Assembly (NCBI GenBank): GCA_946479505.1
Contig: CAMLGC010000009.1
Coordinates: 4,691 to 68,690, forward strand
Origin: an uncultured Sphingomonadaceae bacterium
GTDB lineage: Bacteria; Pseudomonadota; Alphaproteobacteria; Sphingomonadales; Sphingomonadaceae
DNA: 64,000 bases
Direction of reading: 5' to 3'
Below the pieces are notes generated by a model that was not told the origin of the DNA, made no database searches, and saw nothing but the letters and a program-made list of their open reading frames with translations. A program made the position numbers and the translations under genes. The first letter of the stretch is position 1; each line of letters opens with the position of its first letter. Positions 40,176 to 49,460 of the stretch are shown piece by piece.

Positions 40176-40796
40176 CTACGCTGCTGGCGTTGACCACCGT
40201 GGAAGAGCTTCGATCATACGATCAAACGCCGCCACGTCATATCGTGAGCCGTCAGAGACTGCGGCAGGCATCGTCAACGGAAAGCCGACTTGCACACGGC
40301 CGGGTAGCACCCCGTCGAGTGCCGAATACCACGCCAGCAACGGTGGCTGTAGTCGTGCATGCAGTTCGAAGTTCCGACGTTTGCGGGTGTTGTCCGCTAA
40401 TGCCCGCTCGCGAGCCGTTTGCGGGTCGATACTTCCTACAAGATAGCGGTCGGCAAACCCGATGCGGCCTTCAGCGACCGTTTGGCGGGTCGCTGCCAGT
40501 TCCAGAAGCCAGTCATGTTCAGTCGCTTGACCGATCTGCCATAGACACCAAATATAATGGAGCTTGAGCGGATCGGTGTCGCACACCGCGAATGATGCCG
40601 TGCTTTCTAGCGTCAGAGCGGCTTGCCAACGACCAACATTGCGTTCTGCCCAAAAGCTCGCCGCGCCAAGAGGATCGTTAACCCGGTCTGGGATACCTTG
40701 TAACCGTCCGTTCTCCGCGATGGTGTGCCGTGCGCCATGCTGCGCGCACCAAGTGCTTTTCCCGCTGGCGCTGATGCCTTCCACAACGACGATCAT
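40176..40796 (-). CDS. P-loop kinase-like protein, foreign base composition
   Basis: A 206-aa protein with an N-terminal Walker A motif, EGISASGKST (G7 to S14), and downstream CDTDPLKLHYIW, consistent with a small nucleotide/uridine-kinase-like fold. No specific family can be named. I chose the ATG at 40796, which places the P-loop at the usual position; longer in-frame starts add a non-conserved tail. Its G+C content and codon use look clearly lower than those of its neighbours, suggesting recent acquisition. The Lid region RKRRNFELHARLQPPLLAWY is basic. Confidence 0.6.
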   Translation of the reverse strand: MIVVVEGISASGKSTWCAQHGARHTIAENGRLQGIPDRVNDPLGAASFWAERNVGRWQAALTLESTASFAVCDTDPLKLHYIWCLWQIGQATEHDWLLELAATRQTVAEGRIGFADRYLVGSIDPQTARERALADNTRKRRNFELHARLQPPLLAWYSALDGVLPGRVQVGFPLTMPAAVSDGSRYDVAAFDRMIEALPRWSTPAA

Positions 40797-40981
40797 GCGG
40801 CGTCTATCCCCTGGTGCGATCACCCTCGCAACACGCTGTGCCATACTCGAAGACGTCGAGAATCGGGCATTCTCATGCTGTCCTTCAATGGCAGCCACGG
40901 CCGACTGCCGACCGCCGCTGTGCTTGGCGCCGCTGACAGGGGGAACGTCGGCGATCGGTGGCGATCAGCCGTCTTCCGTAC

Positions 40982-42772
40982 TCAACCGCCGTACAGCGCG
41001 TCCAGCCGCTCGCCGTACACCTGCTTGAGAACGTGCCGCCTGATCTTCATCGAGGGCGTGAGCTGCTCGTTTTCGATGCTGAACGGCTCGTCGGCAATCA
41101 TGAAGCGGCGGATGCGCTCGATCTGCGACAGGTCCTTGTTGACGCGCTCGACCGCGGCGCCGAGCGCGGTGCGATATTGGTGATTCTGGGCGAGCCGAGC
41201 GAAGTTGCATGGATCGCCGTTCTTCGCGCACCATTCGGCGGTCCATTCGGGATCGGGAACGAGCACCGCGACCATATAGGGCTTGCGGTCGCCCGCGATC
41301 ATCGCCTGCATGATCTCGGGCTGGAGCGTCAGCATCCCCTCTACCTTCTGCGGCGCGACATTGTCGCCCTTGTCGTTGATGATGAGATCCTTCTTGCGAT
41401 CGGTGATCCTGATCCGCCCTTTGGCGTCGATCTCGCCGATATCGCCGGTGTGAAGCCAGCCGTCCTTGAGCACGCGCGCGGTCTCGGCCTCGTTGCGCCA
41501 ATAGCCGTGCATCACGAGCTCGCCGCGCACGAGGATTTCGCCATCGTCGGCGATGCGCACCTCGGTGTTGAGGAGCGGAGGGCCGACCGTGTCCATCCTG
41601 AGGCCCGCCGACGGGCGGTTGCACGAGATGACCGGCCCCGCTTCGGTCTGCCCGTAGCCCTGGAGGAAGGTGAGCCCGAGCGACTGGAAGAAGATGCCGA
41701 TTTCCGGATTGAGCGGGGCGCCGCCCGAGACCATCGCCTTCATCCGCCCGCCGAAGCGCTGCGCGATCTTGGGCTTGAGCGTGCGGCCGAGCAGCAGCTT
41801 CATCGGCGCGTCAATCAGCCGCGATCTGCCCTCATAGTCGCGAGCGCCGATCTGCTGCGCACGGTCGAGCAGCCAGGCCGGGATCCTGCCCTGCTTCTCG
41901 ATCAGCTTGGCGATACGCGTGCGCAGCACCTCGAACAGCCGGGGCACGACGACCATGATCGTAGGGCGCACCTCTTCGATGTTGGAGGCGAGCTTCTCCA
42001 GCCCTTCCGCATAATAGATCTGCGCCCCGAGCCCGATCGGAAAATGCTGTCCGCCGGTATGCTCATAGGCGTGGGAGAGCGGCAGGAAGGAGAGAAATAT
42101 CTCGTCGTCCCAGCCGAAATCCTCCGCGATCAGCGACGTGCAGCCCTCGACATTGTGCAGGATCGCGCCGTGATGCTGCATGACCCCGCGCGGGGAGCCG
42201 CCGGTGCCGCTGGTGTAGATAATGCAGGCGAGGTCCTCGCGGGTGAAGTCGGCGTGCGCGGCGACCGCCTCGAGATCGGCGGAATGCTCCTCGATCAGCT
42301 TGTGCCACGCATGATAGGTGTATGCCCCCGACTGGGCGGCGCGCAGATCGTCCATCCCGATGACGAGCCGCGTGTGCGACGAGCGGATGACGGCGGGAAG
42401 CAACGCCCTGGCGAGCTTGGCGTTCGAGACGATCACCGCCGCGGCGCCCGAATTCTCGATGATATGGGTGTGATCGCGCTCGGTGTTGGTGGTGTAGGTG
42501 GGCACCGTGACGCAGCCCGCGGCCATGATCGCGAGGTCGCTGATGCACCATTCGGGGCGGTTTTCGGAGACGAGCATCACCCGATCGCCGCGCTCGAGCC
42601 CGAGCGCCTTGAGCGCCGCCGTGAGGCTCGCCACCTGGCGTGCGGCCTCCGCCCAGCTCGTCGCAGTCCATCGGCCGCCCTGCTTGTGCCAGAGGAACGG
42701 CTTGTCGCCGCCCTCCCGCGCGCGGGTGAAAAACATCGTCACGAGATTGGGGAAGTGCTCGAGCGTCCGCAT
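40982..42772 (-). CDS. AMP-dependent long-chain acyl-CoA synthetase
   Basis: A 596-aa ANL-superfamily enzyme that activates fatty acids to acyl-AMP and then acyl-CoA. Motifs: IIYTSGTGGSPRGVM (P-loop-like), LSHAYEHTGG, the adenine loop GYGQTEAGPVIS, HTGDIGEIDAKGRIRITDRKKD, and the C-terminal lysine region. It resembles the FadD15-like group that keeps ACSL-type gate sequences. GGAGAGACG precedes the ATG. pyrD lies upstream on the same strand. Confidence 0.92.
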   Translation of the reverse strand: MRTLEHFPNLVTMFFTRAREGGDKPFLWHKQGGRWTATSWAEAARQVASLTAALKALGLERGDRVMLVSENRPEWCISDLAIMAAGCVTVPTYTTNTERDHTHIIENSGAAAVIVSNAKLARALLPAVIRSSHTRLVIGMDDLRAAQSGAYTYHAWHKLIEEHSADLEAVAAHADFTREDLACIIYTSGTGGSPRGVMQHHGAILHNVEGCTSLIAEDFGWDDEIFLSFLPLSHAYEHTGGQHFPIGLGAQIYYAEGLEKLASNIEEVRPTIMVVVPRLFEVLRTRIAKLIEKQGRIPAWLLDRAQQIGARDYEGRSRLIDAPMKLLLGRTLKPKIAQRFGGRMKAMVSGGAPLNPEIGIFFQSLGLTFLQGYGQTEAGPVISCNRPSAGLRMDTVGPPLLNTEVRIADDGEILVRGELVMHGYWRNEAETARVLKDGWLHTGDIGEIDAKGRIRITDRKKDLIINDKGDNVAPQKVEGMLTLQPEIMQAMIAGDRKPYMVAVLVPDPEWTAEWCAKNGDPCNFARLAQNHQYRTALGAAVERVNKDLSQIERIRRFMIADEPFSIENEQLTPSMKIRRHVLKQVYGERLDALYGG

Positions 42773-42840
42773 CGTCTCTCCTGCCTCGGCCGACGCCGTG
42801 TTTAGGGGAGCGTAGCGCGCTTTGCCGCACTGGCAAGACG

Positions 42841-43878
42841 CTACGTCGCGGCCGTGCCGACCGCTTGCGCGACGCTCGTGAAGCCATCGCGGCGGAGACG
42901 CTCGGCCATCCCGCGCGCGATGCGGGCGGGCAGGCCGGGACCTTCGTAGACGAGCGCGGAATAGAGCTGGACGAGGCTCGCGCCCATGCGGATGCGGGCA
43001 TAGGCCTCGTCGGCATCGCCGATTCCTCCGGCCGAAATCAGCGGCAGCGCGGCCCCTGTCGCGCGGCGGAAATCGGCGAGGCGCGCGCGGGCGAGCGGGG
43101 CGAGCGGTGCGCCCGAGAGGCCGCCGCTTTCGGTCGCCCGGAGAGACCGCAAGGCGGGACGGCTGATCGTCGTGTTCGACACGATCAGCGCATCGATCCG
43201 GTGGTCGATCGCGGCACGGGCGATCGCGTCGATTGCGGGCGCGTCGAGATCCGGGGCGACCTTGAGGAAGAGGGGAGTCGTGCCGCGCGCGCCATCGGCG
43301 GCGGCGAGCAGTTCGGCGAGCGCCTGTCCGTGCTGGAGATCGCGCAGCCCCGGCGTGTTGGGCGAGCTGATGTTGATCGTCACATAGTCGGCGACCGGCG
43401 CGGCGCGGGCGACGCTGGTGCGATAATCGGCGATACGATCGCGCGATTCCTTGTTGGCACCGACATTGATGCCGAGCACGCCGCGGCGCTTCGCCTTTGC
43501 GACGCGGGCGAGCGCGGCGTCGACCCCGCCGTTGTTGAAGCCCATCCGGTTGATGACGGCGCAGTCCTCCGTGAGGCGGAAAAGGCGGGGGCGGGTGTTG
43601 CCCGGCTGCGCGCGCGGCGTGAGCGTGCCGATCTCGACCGCCCCGAAGCCGAGCCCGAACAGCCCGTCGATCGCGCGCCCGTCCTTGTCGAGCCCGGCGG
43701 CGAGGCCGACCGGATTGGCGAAGCGCAGCCCGGCAATGTCGGTCGCGAGCACCGCGTCGTCGAGTCGGCGGCCGAGCGGCGCGCCGATCGCGCCCCAGCC
43801 GGCGAGCAGATCGATGGCGAGCCCATGCGCACGCTCGGCGTCGAAGGCGAAAAGGGCGCGGGAAAGGGACAGGTGCAT
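42841..43878 (-). CDS. pyrD: Quinone-dependent dihydroorotate dehydrogenase
   Basis: Class 2 DHODH of pyrimidine synthesis (345 aa), membrane-associated and quinone-linked. The N-terminal helix segment HGLAIDLLAGWG is followed by the FMN barrel with NPVGLAAGLDKDG, RMGFNNGG, NISSPNTPGLRDLQ (catalytic Ser region), and ISAGGIGDADEAYARIRMGA. It is upstream of the acyl-CoA synthetase gene on the same strand, 68 bp apart. Confidence 0.96.
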   Translation of the reverse strand: MHLSLSRALFAFDAERAHGLAIDLLAGWGAIGAPLGRRLDDAVLATDIAGLRFANPVGLAAGLDKDGRAIDGLFGLGFGAVEIGTLTPRAQPGNTRPRLFRLTEDCAVINRMGFNNGGVDAALARVAKAKRRGVLGINVGANKESRDRIADYRTSVARAAPVADYVTINISSPNTPGLRDLQHGQALAELLAAADGARGTTPLFLKVAPDLDAPAIDAIARAAIDHRIDALIVSNTTISRPALRSLRATESGGLSGAPLAPLARARLADFRRATGAALPLISAGGIGDADEAYARIRMGASLVQLYSALVYEGPGLPARIARGMAERLRRDGFTSVAQAVGTAAT

Positions 43879-43952
43879 CGCTCGCCAAATGACACCGGCG
43901 CACGGCCGCGTCAAAGCGGGACGTCTTCGCGGGGCGCGTCGAATTTTTCCAA

Positions 43953-44063
43953 TACAATCGCGTCGATACGGCCCAAGAAGCAGGTGCGACCCGAAGAACA
44001 CCCGGTTGGGGGTTCTCACCTTTTCGGCCCGGACGGCTTTTTGCCGCCCGGGCCGCTTTTCTT
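43953..44063 (+). ncRNA. Candidate small RNA ending at an intrinsic terminator
   Basis: The region upstream of the AraC gene has no open frame but contains a TACAAT box (43953-43958). A GAAC-A-CCC/GGG-G-GTTC hairpin near 43997-44015 is followed by a strong GC-rich hairpin with a T-run. No plus-strand gene lies upstream for this terminator to serve, since pyrD runs the other way. This suggests a short transcript of about 100 nt, or a leader. No -35 box is convincing. Confidence 0.3.
44025..44063 (+). terminator. Orphan intrinsic terminator
   Basis: CGGCCCGG pairs with CCGGGCCG, extended by CGGC/GCCG around a TTTTT loop with a single A-C mismatch. CTTTTCTTT follows. The polarity is plus; on the minus strand no T-run follows the hairpin. 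Confidence 0.65.
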
Positions 44064-44108
44064 TGCGACCGAATCGGCCTAAACTCCGCATCTTAGATTG
44101 GACGCGAG

Positions 44109-44969
44109 ATGATGCCGGACATCGAGCTGGAATATGCGGTGCCATCGGCCGAGATCGCCGACTTCATCACCCTGTTCTATCGCTTTCACGCCGACCTCGA
44201 TCGGTTCGAAGACACCGAGCGCGCCGATCATGCGCAGCTCCGGTTTCGCCTTTCGGGTACCCCCGCCCTGTATCGGATGCCCGACGGCAGCATTCAGGAG
44301 GGGCCCGCCATCCATATCATCGGGCCGACCACGGGCGCGATGAAGGTTTCGGTCGAGGGCCCGATCCACGCCTTCGGGTGCGGGATCACGCCCGCGGGCT
44401 GGGCGGCGATGCTCGGCGTCGACGCGTCGGGGATGATCAACCGCGTGGTCGACGCGCACGACATCTTCGGCCACGAGGTGCTGCGCCGCGCCGAGCGCGC
44501 ACTGGCCGCGGCGCGCGGCGTCGAGGCGATGGCGGCGATCGGCGAGGCGCTGGTGCGCGACCTCGTCCAGCGGCGCGACGGCGAGGCGCTGGCATTCGTG
44601 CGCCATGTCGATACCTGGCTGGCAGGGAGCGTCTCGCCGGGAATCGAGGAACTGGTGGCGGCGACGAGGCTCTCGCGCCGCCAGGTGGAGCGCAAGTGCA
44701 ACGCGCTCTACGGCGCGCCGCCCAAGCTGCTCGCGCGCAAATATCGCGCGCTCAGGGCGGCGGTGGCGCTGCTTTCGGACAACGCCTCGCTCGACGACGT
44801 GCTTGAGCGCGGCTTTTACGATCAGTCGCATCTGATCCGCGAAATCAAGCAGTTCACCGGGCTGACGCCGCGCCAGATGAAGGCCGAGCCGACGGCGCTC
44901 TCGCGGCTCACCATCGCGCAGCGGCATGCGCTGGGCGGCTTGGTCAATCCTCTCATCAGCGACACCTGA
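44109..44969 (+). CDS. AraC-family regulator
   Basis: A 286-aa regulator with an N-terminal sensory domain of unknown ligand (HIIGPTTGAMKVSVEGPIHAFG) and a C-terminal double HTH. The second HTH is LDDVLERGFYDQSHLIREIK followed by FTGLTPRQMK. Its target is not evident. The SUF regulator gene starts 92 bp downstream. Two adjacent ATGs (44109, 44112) are possible starts. Confidence 0.88.
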   Translation: MMPDIELEYAVPSAEIADFITLFYRFHADLDRFEDTERADHAQLRFRLSGTPALYRMPDGSIQEGPAIHIIGPTTGAMKVSVEGPIHAFGCGITPAGWAAMLGVDASGMINRVVDAHDIFGHEVLRRAERALAAARGVEAMAAIGEALVRDLVQRRDGEALAFVRHVDTWLAGSVSPGIEELVAATRLSRRQVERKCNALYGAPPKLLARKYRALRAAVALLSDNASLDDVLERGFYDQSHLIREIKQFTGLTPRQMKAEPTALSRLTIAQRHALGGLVNPLISDT

Positions 44970-45029
44970 ACTGCGAACGAGTCGCAGAAATCCGCGGTTG
45001 ACGCGGGCATCGCGCGCCCCCATCTGCCC

Positions 45030-45052
45030 AATCGGAACGAATCTATCCGATT
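45030..45052 (+). promoter_or_regulatory. Candidate Rrf2-type operator before the SUF operon
   Basis: A perfect 7-bp inverted repeat, AATCGGA-N9-TCCGATT, ends 9 bp before the ATG of the Rrf2 gene. Its AT-rich spacer and position suggest autoregulation. A TTGACG at 44998-45003 could be the -35 box of the operon promoter. Confidence 0.45.
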
Positions 45053-45061
45053 AGGAGCCTC

Positions 45062-45624
45062 ATGCGGCTGTCGAGCCTTGCAGACTATGCGGTCGTCATC
45101 TTGAGCGCGGCCGCGCGCCATTGCGGCGCGCGCGGGCGATTGAACGCAACTCTGCTCGCCGATGAGACCGGCGTGCCGCTGCCGACGGTGCAAAAGCTGG
45201 TGAGCAAACTCTCGGCCGCCGGGCTGATCGAGACGCTGCGCGGCACCGGTGGTGGCGTGCGCCTCGCGCGGCCACCCGCGACGATCACCCTCGCCGACGT
45301 GATCGAGGCGGTCGAGGGGCCGATCGCGATGACCGCATGCGTCGAGCACGGCGCGCACGATTGCTGCATCGAGGAGAATTGCCGCGTGAGGCCGCACTGG
45401 AATGTCGTGAATGGCGCGGTGCGGGATGCACTTGCCGGCGTGTCGCTCGCGACTCTTTCTTCCCTCCCCGGTGCAGGGGCACCCCAGAAAGTACTACTTT
45501 CCGGGGATCCCGAAGGCCGGGGTCCAGTTGCGGAGCAGCAATTGTCTGAGCGCCGTCCTTCCTTGTCCAAGCCTTCCCAACTGGGCCCCGGCCTTCGCCG
45601 GGGAAGCGTAGAGGTGTTGAACTG

Positions 45625-45625
<1 letters not shown>
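45062..45625 (+). CDS. Rrf2-family SUF operon regulator with repeat-derived tail
   Basis: A 187-aa regulator of the SUF-associated Rrf2 subfamily. The winged HTH covers about residues 1-85, then [16 protein letters not shown] carries the cluster-ligand cysteines (C93, C101 or C102, C107). Family members normally end soon after residue 133. Here the frame continues through a palindromic repeat (45464-45608), adding about 50 residues. The stop overlaps the sufB start (TGATG). It probably senses Fe-S status and represses the operon. Confidence 0.9.
45464..45608. repeat. Palindromic repeat inside the 3' end of the Rrf2 gene
   Basis: A GGTGCAGGGGCACC-like hairpin is followed by a 98-bp element at 45511-45608. 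Its arms are GAAGGCCGGGGTCCAGTTGC and ACTGGGCCCCGGCCTTCGCC. A second 98-bp copy with the same arms and a different centre lies at 52186-52283. Confidence 0.8.
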
Positions 45626-47087
<1,462 letters not shown>

Positions 47088-47088
<1 letters not shown>

Positions 47089-47567
47089 TGCTCACGCCGC
47101 GAGACAATGATCGACGCACCAACTCCCCTCCCCTGCAGGGGAGGGGTCGGGGGTGGGGGCTCTCCGCGGAGCGCCTGGCCGAATTGCACGCGCACGCCGC
47201 CGAAATGCGTCGCAATCCAACCGAACCTGAAAGGCGCGTGTGGCGGATTCTTTCGGGCTCCCGATTGGCCGGCCACAAGTTTCGCCGCCAAGCGGTGATC
47301 CCGCCCTTTATCGTCGATTTCCTCTGCCCGCGCGCGATGCTGATCGTCGAAGTTGACGGGGATACGCATGATGAGGCGAAAGATCGGCTGCGTGACGATC
47401 TGCTCATCGTGCGAGGATATCGCACGGTTCGCGTGACCAACCTCGACGTGATGGCCAACATTGATGGCGTAGCGTTCGAGATTTCGAGCGCGCTGACCGC
47501 AGCGTCGGCGCGAGCTGCGAGCCCCCACCCCAACCCCTCCCCTGAAGGGGAGGGGCTTATAGGATGA
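47088..47567 (+). CDS. DUF559 endonuclease-like protein inserted in the suf operon
   Basis: A 159-aa protein. The central domain (about residues 41-145) matches DUF559, a Vsr-like restriction-endonuclease fold: RRNPTEPERRVWRIL, HKFRRQAVIPPFIVDFLCP, LIVEVDGDTHDEAKDRLRDD. The first ~30 and last ~20 residues are encoded by palindromic repeats (SPPLQGRGRGWGLS; SPHPNPSPEGEGLIG). The ATG overlaps the sufB stop (TGATG) and its stop overlaps the sufC start (ATGA). A second in-frame ATG at 47205 would give just the domain. No role in Fe-S assembly is known. Confidence 0.8.
47123..47162. repeat. Left repeat of the suf-operon DUF559 module
   Basis: CCCTCCCCTGCAGGGGAGGG palindrome followed by a TCGGGGGTGGGGGCTC tail. 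Its reverse complement matches the right-hand repeat at 47519-47557 with one gap and few mismatches. Confidence 0.85.
47519..47557. repeat. Right repeat of the suf-operon DUF559 module
   Basis: GAGCCCCCACCCCAACCCCT tail, then the CCTCCCCTGAAGGGGAGG palindrome. Inverted with respect to the left copy, like terminal inverted repeats. Its GGGAGGGG also sits eight bases before the sufC start and can act as ribosome binding site. Confidence 0.85.
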
Positions 47568-48313
47568 CTATGCTCAAAATCACTGACCTCCACGCCCAAA
47601 TCGACGGCAAGGAAATCCTCACTGGCCTCAACCTCGAAGTGAACGCGGGTGAGGTGCACGCGATCATGGGGCCGAACGGCGCGGGAAAGTCGACGCTCGG
47701 CTATGTGCTCGGCGGGCGGCCCGGTTATGAGGTGACCGCCGGGTCGATCTCGTTCATGGGCGAGGACCTGTTGGAGATGGAGCCGCACGAGCGCGCGGCG
47801 GCGGGGATGTTCCTCGGCTTCCAGTATCCGGTCGAGATTCCCGGCGTCTCCAATGTCCAGTTCCTGCGCGAGGCGCTCAATGCGCAGCGCCGGGCGCGGG
47901 GCGAGGCGCCGCTTTCGGGCGGTGAGTTCCTCAAGCTCGCCCGGACGCAGGCGGACCTGCTCGGGATGGACCAGGAGTTGCTCAAGCGCGCGGTCAATGT
48001 CGGCTTTTCGGGCGGGGAGAAGAAGCGCAACGAGATGGTGCAGATGGGGATCATCTCGCCCAAATTCGCGATCCTCGACGAGACCGATTCCGGCCTCGAC
48101 ATCGATGCGCTGCGCACCGTCGGCGAGGGCATCAACCGCATCATGCGCAGCGCGGACAAGGCGGTGCTGCTCATCACGCATTACGAGCGACTGCTCGAGA
48201 TCGTCGCGCCCGATTTCGTCCATGTGCTGTCCGAAGGGCGGATCGTCCGCACGGGCGGGATCGAGCTCGCGCGGCAGCTCGAGGCCGAAGGCTATGCCCA
48301 GGTGGCGGCGTGA
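47564..48313 (+). CDS. sufC: Fe-S assembly ATPase SufC
   Basis: The 249-aa ABC-type ATPase of SufBCD. Walker A GPNGAGKST, Q-loop LGFQYPVEIPG, signature FSGGEKKRNEM, Walker B AILDETDSGLD, switch His in LLITHYERLL. Starts at 47564 (ATG ACT ATG; the second ATG at 47570 is possible). It is coupled to the DUF559 gene by ATGA. Confidence 0.97.
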   Translation: MTMLKITDLHAQIDGKEILTGLNLEVNAGEVHAIMGPNGAGKSTLGYVLGGRPGYEVTAGSISFMGEDLLEMEPHERAAAGMFLGFQYPVEIPGVSNVQFLREALNAQRRARGEAPLSGGEFLKLARTQADLLGMDQELLKRAVNVGFSGGEKKRNEMVQMGIISPKFAILDETDSGLDIDALRTVGEGINRIMRSADKAVLLITHYERLLEIVAPDFVHVLSEGRIVRTGGIELARQLEAEGYAQVAA

Positions 48314-48329
48314 TTGGGGCGGCGCAGAC

Positions 48330-48375
48330 ACCCCTCCGTCGCGCTGACGCGCGTCACCTCCCCTTGCAGGGGAGG
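48330..48375. repeat. Palindromic repeat between sufC and sufD
   Basis: CCCCTCCGTCGCGC...GCGCG hairpin followed by CCTCCCCTTGCAGGGGAGG. It is a relative of the 54-bp repeats at 54.9 and 55.3 kb and fills most of the 67-bp gap before sufD. Confidence 0.75.
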
Positions 48376-48380
48376 ATTGG

Positions 48381-49460
48381 ATGAGCGTGCTCGAACTTCC
48401 CTCCCGTCGCGAGGAAGCCTGGCGCTGGTCGCGACTCGATGCGCTGCCGGAGCTGGCGCGTGTGCCGCACGGGCGTGCTGAAAATGCTGCGCAGCATTTT
48501 ATCGGGCTGGGTGGGCCCCGGCTGGTGTTCATCGATGGCGTGCTCGATGCGGACGCGAGCAAACTCGGGCGTGTGTCGATCGGGGCGCTCGATCTTGCCA
48601 CCGATCATCCGCTGGGACGGCAGGCGATCGGCACCGGCTGGTCGCTGACGCTCGATGCCGAGCAGGCGTCGGAGCCGATCGAGATCGTCCATGTCGCGAC
48701 CGGCGGGGCCAATCATCTGCCCGCGCGAATCGTGCTGGGGCCGGACAGCGCCGCTTCGGTGGTCGAGACCTATGTCGGTGAGGGCTGGTCGAACCGGCTC
48801 ACCCGGATCGAGCTTGCGCGGTCGGCGCGGCTGATGCGGTCGGTGCGGATGGTGCAGGGCTCGGGGTTCATCTCGATCCATGACGAAGCTGAATTGGGCG
48901 AGGGTGCGAGCCTCATTTCGGTGTTCCTTGGCGCGGGCGGGATGGATTGCCGGATCGACGGGGCGCTGACGCTCACCGGCGAAGCGGCGTTTGCCGAGAT
49001 GGGCGGCGCGTTGCTGACGCAGGGCGGTCAGCGGCAGGAATGCGCGGTCGTGGTGCGCCATGTCGGCACCGACGGGCAGAGCCGGCAGGTGTGGCGCGCG
49101 GTCGCCAAGGACAAATCGGCGGCGAGCCTGGCAGCGCGCGTCGAGGTGGCGCGCGGGGCGCAGAAGACCGACGGCGAGCAGAGCCTGCGCGGGCTGCTGC
49201 TCGACCGGACGGCGACGGTGAACCTCAAGCCCGAGCTCGAAATTTTCGCCGACGACGTGAAGTGCGCGCATGGGGCGACGGTGGGGGAGCTCGATCAACG
49301 GGCGCTCTTCTACCTTGCGAGCCGCGGCATCACGCCGGCGCGGGCGAAGGCGCTGCTGACGCGGGCGTTCGTGGCCGACGCGGTCGATCGGATCGGAGAT
49401 GAAGCCGTGCGCGAGGTGTTCGCGGCGGATGCCGAGCGGTGGCTGGAGGCGGCGTTGTGA
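48381..49460 (+). CDS. sufD: Fe-S cluster assembly protein SufD
   Basis: The 359-aa partner of SufB in SufBCD. N-terminal EEAWRWSRLDALPEL is typical; the C-terminal segment DDVKCAHGATVGELD and FYLASRGITPARAKALLTRAF carries the conserved Cys/His. The 3' end overlaps the start of sufS. Confidence 0.95.
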   Translation: MSVLELPSRREEAWRWSRLDALPELARVPHGRAENAAQHFIGLGGPRLVFIDGVLDADASKLGRVSIGALDLATDHPLGRQAIGTGWSLTLDAEQASEPIEIVHVATGGANHLPARIVLGPDSAASVVETYVGEGWSNRLTRIELARSARLMRSVRMVQGSGFISIHDEAELGEGASLISVFLGAGGMDCRIDGALTLTGEAAFAEMGGALLTQGGQRQECAVVVRHVGTDGQSRQVWRAVAKDKSAASLAARVEVARGAQKTDGEQSLRGLLLDRTATVNLKPELEIFADDVKCAHGATVGELDQRALFYLASRGITPARAKALLTRAFVADAVDRIGDEAVREVFAADAERWLEAAL

